A stretch of DNA of 11,346 nucleotides from an uncultured Succinivibrio sp. Its GTDB lineage: Bacteria; Pseudomonadota; Gammaproteobacteria; Enterobacterales; Succinivibrionaceae. Location of the stretch: assembly GCA_900770725.1 (NCBI GenBank), contig CAAGLL010000014.1:1-11346 (forward strand). The letters are read 5' to 3'. The first letter of the stretch is position 1. Each line of letters opens with the position of its first letter. A program made the position numbers and the translations under genes. Shown one piece after another: positions 7,132 to 11,346 of this stretch. The notes beneath the pieces were generated by a model, which was not told the origin of the DNA, made no database searches, and saw only the letters and a list, made by a program, of their open reading frames with translations.

Positions 7132-8265
7132 TTAAAAGCGCCTCAGGTACTCGGAGGCCAGGTGCGCCATGAAGCGCGCGGCCGGGAAGAGCGCCTTCCT
7201 GTCGGCGACGAAGCGCGGGTTGTGGTTGGGAAGCGAGGGCCCGGTGCCGACCTGGACGAAGGCCCCGGGGATGTGCTCCTCGTAGAGGGCGAAGTCCTCG
7301 CCGCCAAGGGAGCTGGGGGTGCGCTCGACCTTGAAGCCGTCCGACCTTGCAAGATCCGAGGCGAAGTCCGAGAGCCCCTTGTCGTTCTGCATCGGCGGCA
7401 GCCCGAAGACCCAGGTGAAGTCGGCCCTGGCGCCGAAGGACTTGGCGATGCCGTCTGCAAGCTCCACGAGGCGCCTTTTGACCATCTCGCGGTTGTCGGT
7501 GGTCATGGTCCTCACCGTGCCCTCGAGGATCGCGGTCTCGGGTATGACGTTCCAGGTGTTGCCGGCCTCAAGCCTCGTGATTGAGACGAGGTTGGTGGCG
7601 AAGGGATCGGAGTTGCGGCTGACGATGCTCTGGGCGGCAATCGCGTAATGGGCGGCAACCTGCAAGGTGTCGATGCCTAAGTTGGGGTGCGCCGCGTGCG
7701 TGCCCTTGCCCGTGAAGACGAGCTTGAAGCGGTCGACGGCCGCGTGGGTCGCGCCCTCGCGGATCCCCAGGGTGCCGGGCTTGTACAGCGGGATGGTGTG
7801 CACCCCGAAGATGGCGCTGACGCCTTCGAGCGCGCCTGAATCGATGATCTTCTGGGCGCCGCCCGGGGCTTCCTCGGCAGGCTGGAACACGCAGCGCACG
7901 CGGCCCTTGAGTTCGGACTCGTGCTCCTTTAAGAGCATCGCCGCGCCGAGGATCAGGGCGGTGTGGAAGTCGTGGCCGCAGGCGTGCATCACGCCCTTGA
8001 CCTTCGACTGGTAGGGAAGGCCGGTCTCCTCCTGGACGGGCAGGGCGTCGATGTCGCAGCGGATGGCCACCGCCTTGTCGCCGTGTCCGATCTCGGCGAC
8101 CGCACCGGTCTCAAGCTCAAGCGGGAGGATCTTGATCCCGGCTGCGCTCAGCTCCGAGCGGATCTTCAAAGTGGTGTTCTTCTCCTGGTAGGAGAGCTCC
8201 GGGTTCTCGTGCAGGTACTCGAAGTCCGCGTTGATCCGTGATTCGATTTCTTCGTTGGTTGACAT
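7132..8265 (-). CDS. M20-family amidohydrolase (N-acyl amino acid deacylase type)
   Basis: The product is 377 residues, typical for the M20D group (hippurate hydrolase, YxeP, IAA-amino acid hydrolase). These cytosolic metallo-enzymes split an acyl group from an amino acid. Visible motifs are DIDALP (71-76), HACGHD with likely metal ligands C96 and H98, QPAEE with E131 as general base and E132 as ligand, GVH at H156, and a C-terminal histidine in PNHNPRF near residue 348. The dimerisation insert lies between. The start at 8265 is supported by AAAGG 8 bases upstream and by the family's normal N-terminus. As first gene after a T-box leader and directly before metN, it probably deacylates a substrate brought in by MetNIQ. 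B. subtilis YxeP, an N-acetyl-cysteine deacetylase, is a suggestive parallel. The exact substrate is inference. Confidence 0.9.
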   Translation of the reverse strand: MSTNEEIESRINADFEYLHENPELSYQEKNTTLKIRSELSAAGIKILPLELETGAVAEIGHGDKAVAIRCDIDALPVQEETGLPYQSKVKGVMHACGHDFHTALILGAAMLLKEHESELKGRVRCVFQPAEEAPGGAQKIIDSGALEGVSAIFGVHTIPLYKPGTLGIREGATHAAVDRFKLVFTGKGTHAAHPNLGIDTLQVAAHYAIAAQSIVSRNSDPFATNLVSITRLEAGNTWNVIPETAILEGTVRTMTTDNREMVKRRLVELADGIAKSFGARADFTWVFGLPPMQNDKGLSDFASDLARSDGFKVERTPSSLGGEDFALYEEHIPGAFVQVGTGPSLPNHNPRFVADRKALFPAARFMAHLASEYLRRF

Positions 8266-8305
8266 CTTGAACGCCTTTCCTTGGTTGTATTTCCAACTTC
8301 GCGGC

Positions 8306-8326
8306 GGCGCCGCTTGCTGCGGCACC
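8306..8326 (-). other. Second leader hairpin between the T-box terminator and the amidohydrolase start
   Basis: An 8-bp GC-rich stem (8306-8313 with 8319-8326, one G-U pair in the minus-strand RNA) closes a 5-base loop. It lies downstream of the terminator U-run and 40 bases before the start codon. There is no U-tract after it. It may shape the 5' end of read-through message, but no defined role can be assigned. Confidence 0.4.
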
Positions 8327-8336
8327 ATGCCTTTAT

Positions 8337-8376
8337 AAAAACCAAAAGCGCCTCTGCACTTGCGTGCAGAGGCGCT
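8337..8376 (-). terminator. Rho-independent terminator of the T-box leader
   Basis: A perfect 13-bp stem (8364-8376 with 8347-8359) closes a 4-base loop, and the minus-strand RNA continues with UUUUGGUUUUU (8347-8337). This is a strong intrinsic terminator, and it lies upstream of the coding region it would silence, as expected for attenuation. Its 5' arm contains CUCUGC (8371-8366), which can instead pair with the T-box region to make the antiterminator. Confidence 0.93.
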
Positions 8377-8594
8377 CTTTTGAACGTTGTTCCACTCTTG
8401 CGCTAGGCTCCCCTCGGGGAGCGTCCCCACTCACGCGGGGGAAACGGGGGAATCTACGCACCACCTACAAGGAGGCTTCGACACCCAGCTCGCAAACGCA
8501 TTTCACCACTGCGGTTCCTGCCCGGGCTTCCAGCCCACGACCCGGACTCTCTTGAGGCCAGCCAGCGGTTACTTCTTTTGGTCATCGCTTTTGG
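8337..8594 (-). promoter_or_regulatory. T-box riboswitch (tRNA-sensing leader) controlling the amidohydrolase-metNIQ operon
   Basis: In minus-strand RNA the canonical parts occur in order. Stem I has a K-turn: GAUGA (8586-8582) opposite CGA (8492-8490), closed by AGC/GCU (8589-8587/8489-8487). The specifier loop has AGUA (8573-8570) opposite GAA (8504-8502), with CAAA/UUUG (8493-8496 on the 3' side) below and a 7-bp helix above (8569-8563 with 8511-8505). The distal part has AGAGAG (8552-8547) and a GGGCUGGAAGCCC hairpin (8536-8524). A GC-rich linker with hairpin 8407-8422 follows. The T-box element AGAGUGGAACAACG then has UGGA at 8394-8391, and the terminator comes last. AAGAG with the preceding GC (8401-8395) can pair with 8371-8366, giving an antiterminator exclusive with the terminator. 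Uncharged tRNA would bind the specifier and UGGA and allow read-through. The specifier reads AUG (8501-8499) or UGC (8500-8498). UGGA requires discriminator U, which fits tRNA-Cys and not tRNA-Met. Confidence 0.9.
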
Positions 8595-8606
8595 TTTCTA
8601 GTTCAC

Positions 8607-8635
8607 ACTTTCGCCCATGCTGTGATCTTTGTCAA
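8607..8635 (-). promoter_or_regulatory. Possible promoter of the T-box operon
   Basis: A perfect -35 hexamer TTGACA lies at 8635-8630 on the minus strand, about 40 bases before Stem I of the leader. At the usual 17-base spacing the -10 position (8612-8607) reads GAAAGT, which is poor, and no good alternative lies nearby. The location is right for transcription to start just before the T-box. The -10 element remains unsupported. Confidence 0.35.
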
Positions 8636-8974
8636 CATAAGAACCGCCATCTTTCAGAGGCCAGCATTAGCAGGATCTAGTGCAATAGCTTGAAGTTAAA
8701 AGATTAACCAAGAAAAATGCGCAAAATTATCCCAGCAGAGGATGCTGAGGGGAAAATTGAATGCATTGATTTGCAAAGCTAATCGTGTTTCACCCTTTTA
8801 GTGCAAAATTTCAGATTGGCAGACCGTTTTTACTGTAGACGATCAGATCTGGTGCGCATCATCCACACAACAAAAATCGTATCCGAGATTAGAAGAAGCG
8901 ATCGCGGAACTTCCAAATGAAGCACGATAGGATCAAATCAAAACCGCACCAGCAAGGATGGTGGAGCGTGAGTA
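8636..8974. other. Intergenic region between the T-box operon and the fic-like gene, with a possible gene remnant
   Basis: This 339-base stretch is less GC-rich than the operon beside it and has no intact gene. In the plus frame ending TAA at 8973-8975, which overlaps the fic-like ATG as TAATG, codons are open from 8802 to the TAG at 8928-8930 and again to 8972. The segment around 8883-8972 would read RLEEAIAELPNEAR, stop, DQIKTAPARMVERE, which looks protein-like but matches nothing I can name. It may be the decayed 3' end of a gene or chance. No clear promoter for the downstream gene was found. Confidence 0.4.
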
Positions 8975-9730
8975 ATGCGGAAAAGAGATATGGAATTTAG
9001 TGAAAAAGCAAAGTATTTCAGCAAGCTCTTAAATGACTTTTCCGGTGAAGCGAAAAATGCCTATTTTAAAAACTTCGCGCTCGAGTTCACCCATGAATCC
9101 ACTGCAATTGAAGGCAACACAATTGGCTATCAGGAGATGCGCGTACTTCTGGACAAGGGCATTGTCCCTGGAGGCGGGAAAACCATCACCGAGGTAAACG
9201 AAATCCTGGGGGCGGCAAAAGCCTTTGATTTCATGCAGCAAAAAGCTGAGGAACGCGCACTGCTTTCCGAAGAATTAATCTGCCAGTTGCATGAACTTGT
9301 AATGTATCCTGCTCAAAATGACAAAGGCTATAGAAATCAAAAGGCGTGGATTGCTGGTTCAAACACCAAAACGGATGAGGTTTCAGAAATTCCGCGGGAC
9401 ATGCGCACTCTGATAATGGAGCTAAGCGGCAAGAAGTTTAAAGATCCGCTTGAGAAAGCGGCTTACCTGCATGCGGAATTAGTGCGCATTCTTCCATTTG
9501 CTGATGGAAACGGCAGGACTTGCCGGCTTGCGATGAACTTGTCATTGCTGAAAGACGGTTGGCCGCCGATTAATATAAAAAGCGAAACCCGGAAAGATTA
9601 CATCAGCGCCTTGGAAGAATTTGGATCAAGCAAGAATAGGGCGCTGTCTCCGTTCTACGTTTTTCTGCGTCTTACGCTGGACAAGCAACTCGATGAATTT
9701 CTAACTGACGGCTTTAAATTGTATGTCTAA
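8975..9730 (+). CDS. Fic-domain protein lacking the catalytic histidine
   Basis: The product is 251 residues. Fic enzymes usually transfer AMP from ATP to a target hydroxyl using the motif HPFx(D/E)GNGR. Here the motif reads LPFADGNGR (173-181). The anion-binding and Mg-binding residues are kept, but the catalytic His is Leu173 (codon CTT, one base from CAT). An N-terminal inhibitory helix motif STAIEGN (42-48) matches (S/T)xxxE(G/N), with Glu46 as the expected inhibitory residue. It is thus a class II-type Fic protein, with no separate antitoxin needed. Such a substitution normally abolishes AMP transfer, so the protein is likely inactive, has changed chemistry, or acts as an ATP-binding decoy. 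Start: ATG at 8975 with GGAG at 8963-8966. A second in-frame ATG at 8990 is possible. It converges on the transposase gene and has no clear operon partner. A sequencing error at one base is an alternative explanation. Confidence 0.9.
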   Translation: MRKRDMEFSEKAKYFSKLLNDFSGEAKNAYFKNFALEFTHESTAIEGNTIGYQEMRVLLDKGIVPGGGKTITEVNEILGAAKAFDFMQQKAEERALLSEELICQLHELVMYPAQNDKGYRNQKAWIAGSNTKTDEVSEIPRDMRTLIMELSGKKFKDPLEKAAYLHAELVRILPFADGNGRTCRLAMNLSLLKDGWPPINIKSETRKDYISALEEFGSSKNRALSPFYVFLRLTLDKQLDEFLTDGFKLYV

Positions 9731-9812
9731 GATTTAATTTATTGAATTATCTCGATATTCTTTATATTTGTAGGAATCAATATTCATACTCATTACCATA
9801 AGGTACAAAGTT

Positions 9813-11273
9813 TCATAAATGAAGTAATGCCCCTGGCTCATTGACGCCTTGGATTACATTGGCGATCTGGATCTCCAGATCCTTGCCCTTGCGCCGGCTG
9901 CTCTTCGAGCGCCGCGTCCGCAGGCAGGTTTCAGCGACCTCCCTGCACAGATCTTTGAAAACTTGGAATTTCGTTGTCCGCCCCTTCAGCAGCCGCATCA
10001 GGTTCTTCCTGAAGCTCCTGCAAATTACCCGCCCCTTGTGGGCGAGGAGAAGGGAGATCGTGCCCGGAGCTGCATATCCCCCGGCCTCCGCCTTCATGAC
10101 CACGAAGCTCTTGATGAGCGACGCCATGACGCCCATGAGCAGGAAGGAAAGGATGATGTGCTTGTTGTCGGAGTTGATTGAGATTAGGCCGCTTCCCTCC
10201 TTGTTCGCCTTGTTGAACAGCTCGATCTGCCAGCGCATGCGGTAGAGGTTGTAGAGCTTGAACGGGGTGAGGAAGGCGCATTTCAGCGAGGTCCTCAGGC
10301 ATGTGAAGCCGTCGCCCTCGTCGCAGTCCTCGGGGAATGGGTTGGCGCATGCCATTGCGCGGCCGGTTGAGCCGTCGCGCTGCCTGACATCGAGGATCAG
10401 ATCCTCGTCGCCCTTGAGGCTGGAGACCCTCGTGCCCTCAAGCTCCGGCCGCGCCTTGCCGCCGGGTGCCGAGGCCCTCAGGATCGTGCCTGCCGATTTG
10501 ACCTTGCCTCGAACGAGGCAGCGGTTGCCCGGGGCCTCGATCGCATGCTCGAGCTCAAGGCTGGAGCAGCCCCTGTCCATGACGAGCAGGGTGTTGCGGA
10601 AGTCGCTGAAGTGGACGCATTCGCGCTCCGAGTGCACGGCGGAGGTTATGTCCAGCGAGACGTAGCAGCGCCTTGAGAGCGAATATGCAACGTGCACCTT
10701 GACGGCGCTGTTGCTCACCTCGCCCCTTCCACGCTGCACGGGGCCCTTGCCCTTGCAGTCGAAGTTGCTGGTGCAGCCGGGGCGCAGTGAAACCTCGGTG
10801 CCGTCGTACAGGACGATGTCGTCGACTCCGAGCATTCGCATCATCGTTGCGAGCGGGGATCCCTTCATGGCCGCCTTGAGCTTCCTGCCGGCATCCTTTG
10901 ACACCAGGTCGAGGAGCTCGGCCGTGGCGGCTCGGAAGAACCTCGTCGCGCGGGGATTGTTCAGGCGCTGGCGCACGCATTTGTCGGAGACCGGGGCGAA
11001 GCCCTTCCTACCCTCCTTCCTGTTGCAGCTCTCGCGCACGGACTTCATGGTCCAGGCGCACTCCTTGGGCGCGTCGGCAGCGGCGGCAACGCCGCAGATC
11101 AGGAAGTCGGAATAGGAGAACTCGCGCTCGCGCCTGAGGGCGCGGGTCTCGCGGGCCAGCAAGTCAAGGTGGCGGCTGCCGAGGGCCTCCTCGATGGAGG
11201 ATGCCTTATGCAGGCGTCCCATGAGGCTGCCGGAGTTTGCCATTGCGGGCGTGATTGAACATAATACGGTCAT
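9813..11273 (-). CDS. IS4-family DDE transposase
   Basis: The product is 486 residues with no internal stop. The catalytic triad is recognisable: D157 in LYDGTE, D233 in VMDRG, and E351 in the IS4 signature Y-x2-R-x3-E-x6-K (Y344, R347, E351, K358). It would excise and insert its own IS by a DDE strand-transfer reaction. The C-terminus is basic (RTRRSKSSRRKGK). The protein is rich in cysteine (about 18), like the AAA+ protein at the left. The first ATG is used here because GGAG lies 10 bases upstream (11284-11287). It has its own promoter and a fold-back element at the right edge. It appears intact, so the element may still be mobile if both ends survive. Confidence 0.93.
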   Translation of the reverse strand: MTVLCSITPAMANSGSLMGRLHKASSIEEALGSRHLDLLARETRALRREREFSYSDFLICGVAAAADAPKECAWTMKSVRESCNRKEGRKGFAPVSDKCVRQRLNNPRATRFFRAATAELLDLVSKDAGRKLKAAMKGSPLATMMRMLGVDDIVLYDGTEVSLRPGCTSNFDCKGKGPVQRGRGEVSNSAVKVHVAYSLSRRCYVSLDITSAVHSERECVHFSDFRNTLLVMDRGCSSLELEHAIEAPGNRCLVRGKVKSAGTILRASAPGGKARPELEGTRVSSLKGDEDLILDVRQRDGSTGRAMACANPFPEDCDEGDGFTCLRTSLKCAFLTPFKLYNLYRMRWQIELFNKANKEGSGLISINSDNKHIILSFLLMGVMASLIKSFVVMKAEAGGYAAPGTISLLLAHKGRVICRSFRKNLMRLLKGRTTKFQVFKDLCREVAETCLRTRRSKSSRRKGKDLEIQIANVIQGVNEPGALLHL

Positions 11274-11333
11274 GGGCTGATTTCTCCTATTTGATTGAAT
11301 TTACACTTTTTATTATAGTGAAAATTCAGCCCA
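11273..11333 (-). repeat. Inverted repeat enclosing the transposase ribosome-binding site (fold-back element)
   Basis: TGGGCTGA at 11273-11280 on the plus strand is the exact complement of TCAGCCCA at 11326-11333. In minus-strand RNA the upstream arm lies between the -35 and -10 elements and the downstream arm covers the A of the start codon. GGAG sits in the 45-base loop. A transcript from the element's own promoter begins after the first arm and cannot form the stem. Read-through RNA from outside can. IS10 and IS50 use this logic to block activation by external transcription. Confidence 0.6.
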
Positions 11334-11340
11334 AAATCAA
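11312..11340 (-). promoter_or_regulatory. Transposase promoter
   Basis: On the minus strand TTGATT (11340-11335) and a perfect TATAAT (11317-11312) are separated by exactly 17 bases, close to the sigma-70 consensus. Transcription should start near 11305, about 30 bases before the transposase start codon. The upstream fold-back arm lies in the spacer and is therefore excluded from this transcript. Confidence 0.8.
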
Positions 11341-11346
11341 GAAAAA

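Larger units (their letters stand above)
9813..11346 (-). mobile_element. IS4-family insertion sequence, ends not resolved
   Basis: The element comprises at least the transposase gene plus its upstream control region to the window edge. The likely right end is near TTGATTTTGGGCTGAATTTT (minus strand, 11340-11321), but the window stops 6 bases later. On the other side, the 82 AT-rich bases at 9731-9812 contain no convincing match to that sequence in inverted orientation. Either the terminal repeats are short and imperfect or the left end has decayed. No target-site duplication could be assigned. Confidence 0.75.

Noticed and set aside
8266..8430. N-terminal extension of the amidohydrolase to an ATG at 8430
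   Set aside because: It would translate through the T-box bulge and the terminator stem. The M20 family begins at the 8265 start, which has its own ribosome-binding site.
8337..8594. SAM (S-box) riboswitch, RNase P RNA or tmRNA as identity of the structured leader
   Set aside because: The ordered GAUGA, AGUA, AGAGAG, UGGA and terminator elements fit a T-box, and the hallmark motifs of the other RNAs are absent.
8364..8680. Small plus-strand frames in the leader region
   Set aside because: They lie opposite the structured T-box RNA, lack ribosome-binding sites and resemble no protein.
4418..8831. Shared 12-mer CAGACCGTTTTT at 4418-4429 and 8820-8831
   Set aside because: Short and in unrelated contexts (terminator stem/loop versus intergenic sequence); most likely chance.
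9731..9812. Left terminal inverted repeat of the IS
   Set aside because: The best partial resemblance to the right end (around TTGAATTATC) has too many mismatches to call.
1..11346. Composite transposon spanning the whole window
   Set aside because: Only one transposase is seen and the left IS-like end is partial. Kept as a hypothesis in the findings, not annotated as a feature.

Overview
The window is a GC-rich bacterial segment with AT-rich gaps and the look of an accessory region bounded by insertion-sequence (IS) material. The host cannot be fixed from sequence. MetQ carries a plain Sec signal peptide and no lipobox, which suggests a Gram-negative-type (diderm) cell. The metabolic operon, however, is headed by a T-box leader, a device typical of Firmicutes. 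A Negativicutes-like diderm Firmicute, or a gut-type proteobacterium that acquired the operon, would both fit.

Layout from left to right. Positions 1-333 hold no gene. The first ~58 bases resemble the region upstream of the transposase at the right edge, followed by short AT-rich repeats. Positions 334-4386 (+) encode a 1350-residue protein: about 850 residues of unrecognised, cysteine-rich, probably helical sequence followed by two AAA+ modules. The first module has a degenerate Walker B motif and the second looks fully active. A hairpin at 4411-4443 separates it from a convergent operon.

Positions 8600-4484 (-) form a four-gene operon. In order of transcription these are a T-box riboswitch with its terminator (8594-8337), an M20 amidohydrolase (8265-7132), metN (7118-6075), metI (6078-5404, overlapping metN by 4 bases) and metQ (5326-4484). 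This reads as uptake of an amino acid or its N-acyl derivative by a MetNIQ-type ABC importer, deacylation in the cytoplasm, and control by the charging state of one tRNA. The leader's UGGA tRNA-acceptor element fits tRNA-Cys (U73) better than tRNA-Met (A73). Its specifier region reads either AUG or UGC depending on register, so cysteine and methionine are the two candidate signals.

Positions 8975-9730 (+) encode a small Fic-domain protein. It keeps the inhibitory-helix motif and nearly the whole Fic motif, but the catalytic histidine is leucine. Positions 9813-11273 (-) encode an intact-looking IS4-family transposase (D157, D233, E351, with the YREK signature). It has its own near-consensus promoter at the right edge and a fold-back repeat that would hide its start codon on read-through transcripts.

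The strongest points for follow-up are the T-box leader with its specifier ambiguity, the His-to-Leu Fic protein, the tandem AAA+ protein with an apparently dead first ATPase, and the fold-back control at the IS end. No tRNA, rRNA or CRISPR array was seen.
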